11,984 nt of DNA from an uncultured Pirellulaceae bacterium. GTDB taxonomy: Bacteria > Planctomycetota > Planctomycetia > Pirellulales > Pirellulaceae. The notes beneath the pieces were generated by a model that was not told the origin of the DNA, ran no database searches, and was given only the letters and a program-made list of their open reading frames with translations. The translations under genes and the position numbers were made by a program. Shown piece by piece: positions 1-7,188 of the stretch (position 1 is its first letter; every line of letters starts with the position of its first letter). The stretch covers positions 1 to 11,984 of the forward strand of contig CAKQWG010000098.1 of assembly GCA_934278005.1 (NCBI GenBank), written 5' to 3'.

Positions 1-41
1 TAGGCTCGTGTATGAAACCTGTAACTTTGCAGAGAGACACT

Positions 42-1376
42 ATGAACGTTCCTCACGATTTGCCCGCTCAGTACGCGACGCATAGGCGACTGGTTTCGAT
101 CAAGTGGCTGGTTCCGATGGTAGTAATACCCATCGCAGGCTTCGCGGTCTATGTCGGCTGGCTGCTGTTTAGCGAATATCGGGCCCACCAGTCGATGAAT
201 GCTCGGATGACATCGGTTGGCGCGGCGAGCTCAGCACCCACCGATGCTTGGCTGGCTAAACGTTTTGCCGAAACGGCCTCGAGAGAAGGGACCGCGGCCT
301 GGAGCGAGATCACCGCGCTCAGCTCGAGTGTAGGCTGGAGTGCGATCAACGATTTGCCCATTATTGGAAATGGAAAATCGCTGCGAACGCTCGAGGTCGG
401 CGTTCAGTGGCAACAGCACGAGTTAGTCGATCAATATTTGAAGGAAGCACGACCGCTGCTCGAGCTGATCTACCAAGCGGAGAAATATCCTACGCCGGTC
501 TGGCAACCGATAGACTTTCGTGGCTTTAACACGATGTTGCCTGAGCTGCAGGAATCCAGGCAGATCGCACGCATTTTGCAGTTGGATTTCGAACAGGCTA
601 TCATCGGTAGTGATCCGGTGCGGGCGATGCGCGATCTGCAGGCAATGCAAAACACGGCCGACGCTTTCGATTGGGATCTGTTTATCGTGGGAGAGTTGGT
701 CAATATGGCCCTGCGCAGCATGCGCTACTCGGCCATCCAGCGTTCGCTGTTCGCCAACGTGTGGACCGAAGCAGATTTAGAGCAGTTGATCGAGCACGCG
801 CAGAGGCCTCTGCCGCTGGCCCAAAGCTGGCGGCGGTCGCTGGAGTCCGAAAAGGCGCTCGGCATGAACTTTATGCAAAGTCCACTGTATTCGCCGCACA
901 CACGCCTGCTCTATCTCGAAAGATTCACTCAGCTAGAGGCTTTAGCGGAGTCGCCTGCGGGGCAGTTTGCGATTCGCTACAGAGAACTCGATGCACAGTT
1001 GACAGACAAGCAGGCTGATCCCTTTATACCCACCATGCTTCAGCCGGCGTTTGAAAGTTATGCCGCGGCATTTGACCGACTCGAGCGCTCGCGCCGCTTG
1101 GTGCTGACATCGCTGGCTGTAAAACTGTTTCAACTGAAGCACGCGCGGTGGCCAGAAAATTTGCAAGAGCTAGAACAAGTCGGCTTAAGATCCGGCGACT
1201 GGACGCTTCCCGCCATTGGTCCGCTGGGCTACGCGGTCCAAGCGGATGGCCAGACAGCCTGCGTATGGGGCGTTCCAGACGGGAAATCATTACAGGATGG
1301 GGTTGCCCAGAACTGTCCCGATCATAGCGGAGAGAAGTTGGAAAAGGTGGGATATTATGTGACGGTGATCAAGTAG
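42..1376 (+). CDS. Membrane-anchored hypothetical protein, planctomycete type
   Basis: I do not recognise a named family. From the ATG at 42 the product is 444 residues. A short basic N-terminus is followed by one clear hydrophobic segment at about residues 22-43 (WLVPMVVIPIAGFAVYVGWL), so it is probably anchored in the membrane with a large soluble domain outside. The middle (about 140-260) is helical, with a D-P-V-R-A-M-R-D-L-Q type stretch. Near residues 352-380 it reads LAVKLFQLKHARWPENLQEL, followed by a Gly/Pro-rich turn and a short beta-type tail (GPLGYAV, TACVWG). That 'A..L+.. +H.RWP..L.EL' pattern recurs in many uncharacterised planctomycete membrane proteins and resembles the globular part of pseudopilins; this is a memory-based comparison. 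The ATG at 42 is chosen because AGAGAG lies 5 bases upstream; the in-frame ATG at 12 has no visible site. It ends 11 bases from the converging acyltransferase. Confidence 0.72.
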   Translation: MNVPHDLPAQYATHRRLVSIKWLVPMVVIPIAGFAVYVGWLLFSEYRAHQSMNARMTSVGAASSAPTDAWLAKRFAETASREGTAAWSEITALSSSVGWSAINDLPIIGNGKSLRTLEVGVQWQQHELVDQYLKEARPLLELIYQAEKYPTPVWQPIDFRGFNTMLPELQESRQIARILQLDFEQAIIGSDPVRAMRDLQAMQNTADAFDWDLFIVGELVNMALRSMRYSAIQRSLFANVWTEADLEQLIEHAQRPLPLAQSWRRSLESEKALGMNFMQSPLYSPHTRLLYLERFTQLEALAESPAGQFAIRYRELDAQLTDKQADPFIPTMLQPAFESYAAAFDRLERSRRLVLTSLAVKLFQLKHARWPENLQELEQVGLRSGDWTLPAIGPLGYAVQADGQTACVWGVPDGKSLQDGVAQNCPDHSGEKLEKVGYYVTVIK

Positions 1377-1387
1377 CCGCAATCAGT

Positions 1388-2377
1388 TTAACGCCGAGAC
1401 GCAGCGAGCTTGTGTTGTCGGCGCGCTTCAAGGCGGCGCAGAGCGAAGTCGGGGATACCACGCCAGCGACGATGCAGCCACCAGTACTGCTCAGGGGCCA
1501 TGCGGATAGCAGCTTCCAATCGCTGATTGTACCACTCGGTCAAATCGGTGACGGATTCCAAGTAGTGTGGCACCTCAGCAGCGTCTAAGTCGGCCGGATC
1601 GGCCACGCCGGTCATGCCCATCTCAAACCGCAATGGGCGCCCCAGTCGCCGCGTGTAGTTGACGATCATCGGTGCGCGTGCGGATAGGACAAATAGTGCT
1701 AGGGCCTTGTGGCATGACGTCGGATGTCCGAAAAAATCAACCCAGCAGCCTTTGGCGCCAGCGTGTTGGTCAGCCAATAACACGATCGTCCCGCCTGCGT
1801 TGAGCACTTCTTGAACTCGCGTCGAACTCCCCTCCTTGGGCAAAATCTGGTGACCGCCGAACGAGCGAAAGTCGGTAAAAAAATCGTTGACATAGGGATT
1901 GTCCAGTGGGCGCGCAATCGTAGTGGTCGGGATGCCGAACAAGCCGACGAGATATCCGGCCACTTCAAAGTTCCCGAAATGCCCAGTGACCAGCACGGTA
2001 GCCCGCGGGTCCATCATGTAATGATAGATCTCGTTCTTATCGCGCAAGTAGAAGTGATCGCGCCAGTTGGTGCGATGTATTTTTCGCGGCGCATGTGCGA
2101 TTTCGCACAGCATCAGCAGCAGATGGTGCCACATCTGCCGCCGCAGCAGAGCCTGCTGCTCGGGTGACAGCGGACCGTAGACTTTGAGTAAGTTTCCGTC
2201 GATCGGATCGCGGCGGATCTTGGTCCAGTCCGAGATGGCGACGGACAGCAGGCGGCACCATCGGTCGCAAGTTTCCAAGGACAACGACTGGATCAAGCTG
2301 ATGACGCAGCGCAAGGCGACATAGCCCGTGTAATCGAGCCAAGTTCCGGAGTCGGGCTTGGGCTGAGGAGCAGACAT
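1388..2377 (-). CDS. LpxL/HtrB-like lysophospholipid (lipid A) acyltransferase
   Basis: Probable inner-membrane acyltransferase that adds a secondary acyl chain to a lipid A precursor or related glycolipid. From the ATG at 2377 it has 329 residues, normal for the family (about 300-330). The catalytic H-X4-E motif is present as HFGNFE (residues 133-138). It is followed by a conserved ARPLDNP segment, a DQHAG/DFFG region at about 203-217 (family pattern DQ...G...FFG), and the strongly diagnostic APEQYWWLHRRW at about 294-305, matching APEQYMWLHRRF of E. coli LpxL. The hydrophobic N-terminal segment (about 19-32) would associate with the membrane. An in-frame GTG at 2440 would add 21 residues that look unlike the family; neither start has a clear Shine-Dalgarno site. 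It lies 134 bases downstream of recQ on the same strand, so it may be co-transcribed. Substrate and acyl donor cannot be read from the sequence. Confidence 0.88.
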   Translation of the reverse strand: MSAPQPKPDSGTWLDYTGYVALRCVISLIQSLSLETCDRWCRLLSVAISDWTKIRRDPIDGNLLKVYGPLSPEQQALLRRQMWHHLLLMLCEIAHAPRKIHRTNWRDHFYLRDKNEIYHYMMDPRATVLVTGHFGNFEVAGYLVGLFGIPTTTIARPLDNPYVNDFFTDFRSFGGHQILPKEGSSTRVQEVLNAGGTIVLLADQHAGAKGCWVDFFGHPTSCHKALALFVLSARAPMIVNYTRRLGRPLRFEMGMTGVADPADLDAAEVPHYLESVTDLTEWYNQRLEAAIRMAPEQYWWLHRRWRGIPDFALRRLEARRQHKLAASRR

Positions 2378-2511
2378 GGCTTGGAAACAATTGGCAGAGT
2401 AAGCTGGGCGCGAAGGCGAACGGTGCGTAGATTGTGCCACTGGCCGACGGGGCAGCCAAGGGGAGTTGGCAGTGGGCCGGCAGTACCAAGCCGCTGCGCT
2501 AGTGCGGCAAG

Positions 2512-4392
2512 CTAAGCTTCACCGCCGTGGCTGGCCGCTGGTCGGGTTGTTGAATCGCCCATGAAATAGTTTTCTAAGAACTGGCGGTGATCCATATCGG
2601 TACGGGCATATTGGACCAAGCTGAGTAGTTTGCGTTGATCGCGTTCAAGCTTTTCAGCTAAGCCCTGCGCATCGCGCAGTTCGTCCGGTAGCTCTGCGAC
2701 GCGGCCGATGCGCAGCGGCGGGCGTGCGTCGGCGATAATGTCGTAGCGGGCCAGCATGCCCAGAGCGCTCTCCAGGCGGCGATCGTGCTTCTGCTTGGCG
2801 TGCAATTTTTCGCGCAGCCACTCGATCCCAAAGGCATTGATCTGTTGCTGGTCGTGCTGCAGGAAGTCGTGCAAGCGAAAATAAAAGTCTGCGTCGGGAT
2901 TGCTCCAACGCAGAAACTCAAGCTGGGTGGCTAAGTCGGCTTGGTCGTACAGCAACAGACATTCGGCCGGCCGTCCATCGCGTCCAGCCCGGCCGATTTC
3001 TTGATAGTACGACTCGAGCGATCCTGGTAGATCCGCATGAATCACAAAGCGAATATCGGGTTTGTCGATGCCCATGCCGAAGGCGTTGGTGGCCAGGACG
3101 AGTTGATCGCGGTCCTGCATGAACTGCTCTTGCACTCGTCGCCGTTCGCCGCGTGGCAGATCGCCATGATAGACCAAGTGCGGCAGGCGCTGATCGTGAA
3201 AGAACTCGCTGAAGCGGAGTAGAGTTTTGATCAGCGTGAAGTAGATAATGCCGCAGCCCGGATTGCGCGAAAAAACCTCGGCAATCTGCTTTAGTTTATC
3301 GTCATCGCCCCACACCTCGCGCACATCCAGGCTCAGGTTGGGGCGCTCGATACCTTCGTGGAAGATCTCGACATCCTCGGTCGCCAGGCCCAACTGTTTG
3401 ACAATGTCGGCTTGCACATCGCGCGTAGCGGTGGCAGTGAGCGCAATCGTAGTAGGCTTGCCCAGCATTTCGCGGATCTCGCCAATCCGGGTGTAGTCGG
3501 GGCGGAAGTCATGCCCCCAGTGGCTGATGCAGTGCGCTTCGTCGACCGCCAGCAGGCTGATCGTGCGGCCTTGGATAGCTGCTAAGAATTCCTGCTTGCG
3601 GAAGCGCTCGGGGGTTACATAGAGCAGCTCGTAACGGCCCGCTGCCAGGGCAGCTAGTCGGCTAGCGCGCTGGTCGCCTGGGAGTGATGAATTGATAAAG
3701 GCAGCATCGATACCGCGTTCCAGCAGCGCGTCGACTTGATCCTTCATCAGCGCGATTAGAGGCGACAGCACCACGGTCAACCGCTGCCCCAGTGTGGCCC
3801 GACGCTCCGCGTCGGTCTCCCAAACTCTTCCATCCTTCTCTTCCCACAGTGTGGCCCCACGCTCCGCGCCTTTCTCTTCCCTCAGTGTGGCCCCACGCTC
3901 CGCGTCGGTCTCACAGTTCCTTACACCCTTCTCTTCCCTCAGTGTGGCCCGACGCTCCGCGTCGGTCTCCCAAACTCGTCCACCTTTCTCTTCCCTCAGT
4001 GTGGCCCCACGCTCCGCGCCTTTCTCTTCCCTCAGTGTGGCCCCACGCTCCGCGTCGGTCTCACAAACTCGTCCACCTTTCTCTTCCCCCAGTGTGGCCC
4101 CACGCTCCGCGTCGGTCTCTATACCAACTTCCCCCTCTACTTCCCCCCTGCGCTCTCCATCACCCATCTCCCTGCCCTGCTCCTCGCGCCCCAGCTCACA
4201 TCGCTCAGGCCGACGCGCAAAGACCACGGCGGGCAGTTGGTAGCACAGCGACTTACCGCCGCCGGTAGGCATCAGTACCAGCGAATGCTTGCCGCGCAGC
4301 GTCCGCTGGACAATCTCCGCTTGCGATCCACGAAAGTCGTCAAACCCAAAAATTTCAGTCAGCAGTTGCCGCGCGGCCGATAATCCGTCCAC
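2512..4392 (-). CDS. recQ: RecQ-family ATP-dependent DNA helicase with repeat-rich insertion
   Basis: Superfamily 2, 3'-5' DNA helicase for repair or recombination; 626 residues. Core motifs appear in order: motif 0 FGFDDFRGSQ (15-24), Walker A MPTGGGKSLCYQLPA (41-55), motif Ia TVVLSPLIALMKDQ (206-219), DEAH box with aromatic loop AVDEAHCISHWGHDFRPDY (282-300), motif III ALTATAT (317-323), motif IV GIIYFTLIK (381-389), motif V LATNAFGMGIDKPD (433-446), and motif VI QEIGRAGRDGRP (464-475). Motifs I and Ia are normally about 15 residues apart but here are about 150 apart, because residues about 60-204 are an added low-complexity repeat region. The C-terminus has a helical, winged-helix-like stretch and a MDHRQFLENYFMG segment placed where RecQ usually has CRR..L..YFG. 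I see no zinc-binding cysteine set and no HRDC domain. The GTG start overlaps the upstream stop by one base (TAGTG), which suggests translational coupling. Activity with the insert is unproven. Confidence 0.93.
   Translation of the reverse strand: MDGLSAARQLLTEIFGFDDFRGSQAEIVQRTLRGKHSLVLMPTGGGKSLCYQLPAVVFARRPERCELGREEQGREMGDGERRGEVEGEVGIETDAERGATLGEEKGGRVCETDAERGATLREEKGAERGATLREEKGGRVWETDAERRATLREEKGVRNCETDAERGATLREEKGAERGATLWEEKDGRVWETDAERRATLGQRLTVVLSPLIALMKDQVDALLERGIDAAFINSSLPGDQRASRLAALAAGRYELLYVTPERFRKQEFLAAIQGRTISLLAVDEAHCISHWGHDFRPDYTRIGEIREMLGKPTTIALTATATRDVQADIVKQLGLATEDVEIFHEGIERPNLSLDVREVWGDDDKLKQIAEVFSRNPGCGIIYFTLIKTLLRFSEFFHDQRLPHLVYHGDLPRGERRRVQEQFMQDRDQLVLATNAFGMGIDKPDIRFVIHADLPGSLESYYQEIGRAGRDGRPAECLLLYDQADLATQLEFLRWSNPDADFYFRLHDFLQHDQQQINAFGIEWLREKLHAKQKHDRRLESALGMLARYDIIADARPPLRIGRVAELPDELRDAQGLAEKLERDQRKLLSLVQYARTDMDHRQFLENYFMGDSTTRPAASHGGEA
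3790..4119. repeat. Two-level tandem repeat inside recQ (7 cores, 150-base unit)
   Basis: Seven copies of a 22-base core (begins CAGTGTGGCCC, ends GCTCCGCG on the + strand) start at 3790, 3847, 3883, 3940, 3997, 4033 and 4090. Spacings are 57, 36, 57, 57, 36 and 57 bases, so the array is a 150-base unit (3790-3939), a second unit (3940-4089; by my count about 12 of 150 bases differ) and one extra core. Within the core only one base varies: G in copies 1 and 4, C in the others. On the coding (minus) strand each 57-base unit gives a 19-residue repeat ETDAERGATLREEKGGRVW and each 36-base unit a 12-residue version without ETD and the RVW tail. All spacings are multiples of three, so the recQ frame is preserved. 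Confidence 0.95.
3799..3815. repeat. Perfect 7-bp hairpin in the repeat core (copy 1)
   Basis: CCGACGC, loop TCC, GCGTCGG form a perfect 7-bp stem. The same perfect hairpin occurs in copy 4 at 3949-3965. The other five cores have C in place of G at the fourth base; copies 3, 6 and 7 therefore keep one mismatch, and the 36-base copies (2 and 5) lose the outer stem as well. This resembles the core of short REP-type palindromes. Whether it occurs elsewhere in the genome cannot be seen from this window. Confidence 0.7.
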
Positions 4393-4394
4393 TA
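4390..4394 (-). promoter_or_regulatory. TAGTG stop/start overlap (translational coupling)
   Basis: On the minus strand the oxidoreductase stop TAG and the recQ start GTG share one base (TAGTG). This arrangement usually means the downstream gene is translated by terminating or re-initiating ribosomes. The GTG is supported because the first conserved RecQ motif begins about 15 residues later, as in the E. coli enzyme. Confidence 0.7.
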
Positions 4395-5513
4395 TTTAGC
4401 CAAGGTGAAATCGGGCAGGCGCACGATCTCCCCCCCACGCATCGCCGACTGATGAGCACAGATGCCGACGCAGGTCCAATTAGCGCTGGTCACAGCATTG
4501 GGCCGCGGATCGCGATCTTCCAGCAGCGCGTTGACGAATTCGTTGACTAGGTGTGGGTGTGAACCGCCGTGTCCGCCGCCTTGCACGAAAGACAGATGCT
4601 GAGCATCGTGAATTTCCTGAGGCAGGGTGAAACGCTGGATCTCGGCCGGCAGCAGATGCGCGAAATCAGGCACTTCGACTTTTTCAGGAATTTCCGGTTC
4701 CGGCTTTTTGGCGGTATGGATCACGTGTGGTTCGTTTTCTATCAGTGTCCATTCAAAGCTGCGCTTCGTGCCATAGACATCGAAGCTCTCGCGGTACTGG
4801 CGAGCGACATCGTACAGAAACCGCCAGACGTGAGCCGTCAAATCGCTGTCCTGGATCTTGATGTGGCACGATTCGACCGCAAAGCGATTGCCGGAAAGTT
4901 GAGCGATCTCATCGCGGACCGTGCCAGAGCCGAAGCAACTGACGTATTCGGCCAGTCCATCGACCAGTGACAAACATGGACTGACCACGTGGGTTGCGTA
5001 GTGCATGGGGATCATCTTATTCCAGTAATCGGGCCAGCCGTCCATGTCCTGGGGATGGCTGGCAGCCAAATGCTGAATCTTGCCCAGTTCACCGTTTTGA
5101 AACATATCCTTGATGAATAGGAACTCGCGGCTGTAGACCACCGTCTCTGCCATCATGTACTTCAGCCCGGTGGCTTTAACTTTCTGAACAATCTGCTGGC
5201 ACTCATCGAGCGTGGTAGCCATGGGCACGGTACACATCACGTGTTTACCGGCGTCTAGAGCCTGCAGCGACATCCAAGCGTGGTCATTGATCGGGCTGTT
5301 GATGTGTACGAAGTCGATATCGCTATCGGCGAGGACATCCTCGAAGCTGGTGTACCGCCGCTCGATCGAGAATTCGTCTCCAGACTGCTTGAGTTGCTGT
5401 GCGTCGCGACGACAGATAGCCAGGACATTGGTGGCTGGCAGACTTTGATAGATCGGAATGAATTCGGCACCAAAGCCCAGGCCCACCATGGCTACGTTAA
5501 GTACTTTTGTCAT
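4392..5513 (-). CDS. Gfo/Idh/MocA-family oxidoreductase, cytoplasmic, altered EKP motif
   Basis: NAD(P)-dependent oxidoreductase family that acts on sugars, polyols or similar compounds; 373 residues, a normal length. The N-terminal Rossmann fold starts at once (VAMVGLGFGAEF, residues 7-18), with no signal peptide, so it should be cytoplasmic. It continues with the family pattern DIDFVHINSPINDHAWMSLQ (66-85) and ALDAGKHVMC (85-94). The next residues are TVPMA (95-99), where nearly all members have EKP; the conserved lysine is missing. A His-containing segment MHYATHVVSP (170-179) lies where the catalytic H/D region is expected. The C-terminal part has a glycine/histidine-rich GGGHGGSHPHLVNEF (312-326). 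It starts at an ATG preceded by GAGAAG four bases upstream and is the first gene of the unit that includes recQ. Its substrate cannot be deduced. Confidence 0.88.
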   Translation of the reverse strand: MTKVLNVAMVGLGFGAEFIPIYQSLPATNVLAICRRDAQQLKQSGDEFSIERRYTSFEDVLADSDIDFVHINSPINDHAWMSLQALDAGKHVMCTVPMATTLDECQQIVQKVKATGLKYMMAETVVYSREFLFIKDMFQNGELGKIQHLAASHPQDMDGWPDYWNKMIPMHYATHVVSPCLSLVDGLAEYVSCFGSGTVRDEIAQLSGNRFAVESCHIKIQDSDLTAHVWRFLYDVARQYRESFDVYGTKRSFEWTLIENEPHVIHTAKKPEPEIPEKVEVPDFAHLLPAEIQRFTLPQEIHDAQHLSFVQGGGHGGSHPHLVNEFVNALLEDRDPRPNAVTSANWTCVGICAHQSAMRGGEIVRLPDFTLAK

Positions 5514-5685
5514 CTTGCTTCTCGGACGCTGTGTAAAAGTTTGGCTGTCAGATGCACTAGGCAGAAGCGGCCAGTTTACTGAGTTTTAGTAGCAATGCCT
5601 ACCTGGAGCTCCACCAATTGTGGCCCCTCGCACCCGTGTCAATTTTATCGATTGTAGATAAGATGTTGTGGAACAAGTACGACTT
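5514..5685. promoter_or_regulatory. Divergent intergenic region, probable promoters
   Basis: This spacer separates the leftward oxidoreductase-recQ unit from rightward pabB, so promoters for both must lie here or further upstream. I see no strong -35/-10 pair. A short inverted repeat TTATC-7 bases-GATAA lies at 5645-5661, followed by TAAGAT at 5659-5664, which is a weak -10-like match. Either could be chance. Confidence 0.4.
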
Positions 5686-7188
5686 ATGAAATTGTCCGAT
5701 ATTTTGAGCACTTCGCGATCACCTCTTCCATTGCTACTTGCCAGCAGCGTCCAGCCATTGGTGCGACCGTTGCCGCGTACGTACACCGCCGAATACTGCT
5801 TCGAGCGCTTAGCCCGTCTAGGCGGCGTTGTCTGGCTGGATAGCAATTTGCAATCCGCAGCCGCGGCGCGGGCTGGCGGAGGGCGGTACAGTTACTTAGC
5901 TGCTGATCCGTTTTGTAAGATCCGTGTTGACGAACCGGTCGGCGCGGTGCTGGATCATGTGACCGAGCTGTTGCATCAGTTCTACCAACCGCGGCTACCC
6001 GATTTGCCGCCGCTGCAGGGTGGCTGGATGGGCTGGCTGGGTTACGAACTGGGGCGTACTTTTGAAACGATTCCCGCCGCTCAGTACAATGAGTTTCGTT
6101 TGCCCGCAGCCGCGCTCGGGATGTACGATGTGGTGCTCAGTTGGGATCACCAACAGGAGCGGGGCTGGATCGTATCGCAGGGCTGGCCCATGACTCGGCC
6201 CCTTGAGCGCGCGCGGCACGCCTATCGTCGACTTCAATATTTCCTCAGCATCTTGGAAGCTCCTGCAACGCTCCGCGATGGCAATCCGACCACGGCTCGA
6301 CCGGACCGCCAGTACCGACTGCGGCCAGCTCAGTTGGCGCCACAATTCCCGACGCGGTGGTCGGACGCCTGGACGAGCAATTTTTCTGCAGCTCACTTTC
6401 GAGGTGCCGTCGAGCGCTGCGTGCAGTACATTCACGAGGGGGACATATTTCAAGTGAATCTGGCGCAGCGGCTAATGCGGCAGGAAGCTTGTGCAGCGGA
6501 AAAACTGTATCTGCATATGCGGCAGCAAAATCCCGCGCCATTTTCAGGCTATGCCGACTTCGGACGAACACAGGTCATCAGTTGTTCACCGGAGCGTTTT
6601 GTACGAGTACTGGACCGCGAAATAGAAACGCGGCCAATTAAAGGGACGCGGCCGCGATTAAGCGACCCCATTGCGGATGCGGCCATCGCCGATTTGCTGC
6701 TGCATAGCGCCAAGGATCGCAGCGAGAATTTGATGATCGTCGACCTCTTGCGCAACGACCTGTCGCGCGTGGCCGATCCCGCTTCGCTGAAAGTCACACA
6801 ACTGTGTGGCCTGGAGCAGTTCCCGTTTGTGTGGCACTTGGTAAGCGCCATCACCGCTCGCTTGGCGCCCAACATGACTGCCGCGGAACTGCTAGCTGCG
6901 ACTTTTCCAGGCGGTTCAATCACCGGGGCTCCTAAGATCCGAGCCATGGAAATCATTGCCGAATTGGAACCCACCGCTCGCGGTCCCTACTGCGGCAGTC
7001 TGGGCTATTGGAGTTTTGCTGGGGATATGGACACCAGCATCCTAATTCGCACGATAACGGCGTGTGACGGTTGGTGGCAAGTTCCCGTCGGGGGAGGCAT
7101 AGTGGCGGGCAGCCATCCTCATCTGGAAGAACAAGAGACGTGGCACAAGGCCGAGGGGATACTGCGAGCGATCGACTCATTGCCGTGA
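5686..7188 (+). CDS. pabB: Aminodeoxychorismate synthase component I (PabB)
   Basis: Chorismate-utilising enzyme that makes 4-amino-4-deoxychorismate for p-aminobenzoate and folate synthesis, using ammonia from a PabA glutaminase. From the ATG at 5686 it has 500 residues. Family motifs, in order: GGWMGWLGYE (112-121), GDIFQVNLAQR (252-262), SCSPERF (299-305), PIKGTRPR (317-324), DRSENLMIVDLLRND (344-358), FPGGSITGAPK (407-417), YCGSLGYWSF (435-444) and GGGIVAGSHP (469-478). The lysine in PIKGT (K319) is the point of choice: PabB has PIKGT, whereas anthranilate synthase TrpE has PIAGT. No pabA or pabC gene is adjacent, so the glutaminase must be encoded elsewhere or shared with TrpG. An in-frame GTG at 5668 would add six residues. 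Neither start has a convincing Shine-Dalgarno site. Confidence 0.92.
   Translation: MKLSDILSTSRSPLPLLLASSVQPLVRPLPRTYTAEYCFERLARLGGVVWLDSNLQSAAAARAGGGRYSYLAADPFCKIRVDEPVGAVLDHVTELLHQFYQPRLPDLPPLQGGWMGWLGYELGRTFETIPAAQYNEFRLPAAALGMYDVVLSWDHQQERGWIVSQGWPMTRPLERARHAYRRLQYFLSILEAPATLRDGNPTTARPDRQYRLRPAQLAPQFPTRWSDAWTSNFSAAHFRGAVERCVQYIHEGDIFQVNLAQRLMRQEACAAEKLYLHMRQQNPAPFSGYADFGRTQVISCSPERFVRVLDREIETRPIKGTRPRLSDPIADAAIADLLLHSAKDRSENLMIVDLLRNDLSRVADPASLKVTQLCGLEQFPFVWHLVSAITARLAPNMTAAELLAATFPGGSITGAPKIRAMEIIAELEPTARGPYCGSLGYWSFAGDMDTSILIRTITACDGWWQVPVGGGIVAGSHPHLEEQETWHKAEGILRAIDSLP

Larger units (their letters stand above)
3781..4215 (-). other. In-frame insertion between RecQ motifs I and Ia
   Basis: These bases encode residues about 60-204 of the helicase, between the helix after Walker A (CYQLPAVVFA) and the strand of motif Ia (TVVLSPL). 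In E. coli RecQ these are separated by only two or three residues, in a surface loop. The upstream part, roughly 4122-4212, is almost wholly purine on the coding strand and encodes a Glu/Arg/Gly-rich tract (GREEQGREMGDGERRGEVEG). The remainder is the tandem repeat. The insert is highly charged, has almost no large hydrophobic residues and is probably disordered or helical. Removing it would leave about 481 residues, close to a minimal RecQ core. Confidence 0.85.

Noticed and set aside
2037..2489. 150-residue open frame on the minus strand overlapping the acyltransferase
   Set aside because: It is out of frame with a gene whose catalytic motifs are clear, and its product is Ala/Arg-rich without recognisable features.
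3790..4119. CRISPR-like array
   Set aside because: Spacing alternates between 57 and 36 bases, the sequences between cores are near copies of each other rather than unique spacers, and the region is translated within recQ. No cas gene is present.
3792..4268. Two long open frames on the + strand rich in Ser, Pro and Arg, opposite recQ
   Set aside because: They are the reverse reading of the tandem repeat; because all spacings are multiples of three, several frames stay open. They have no family pattern and the minus strand encodes an obvious helicase.
5686..7188. Anthranilate synthase component I (TrpE)
   Set aside because: The key motif is PIKGT, with the lysine of aminodeoxychorismate synthase, not PIAGT; no trp genes are nearby.
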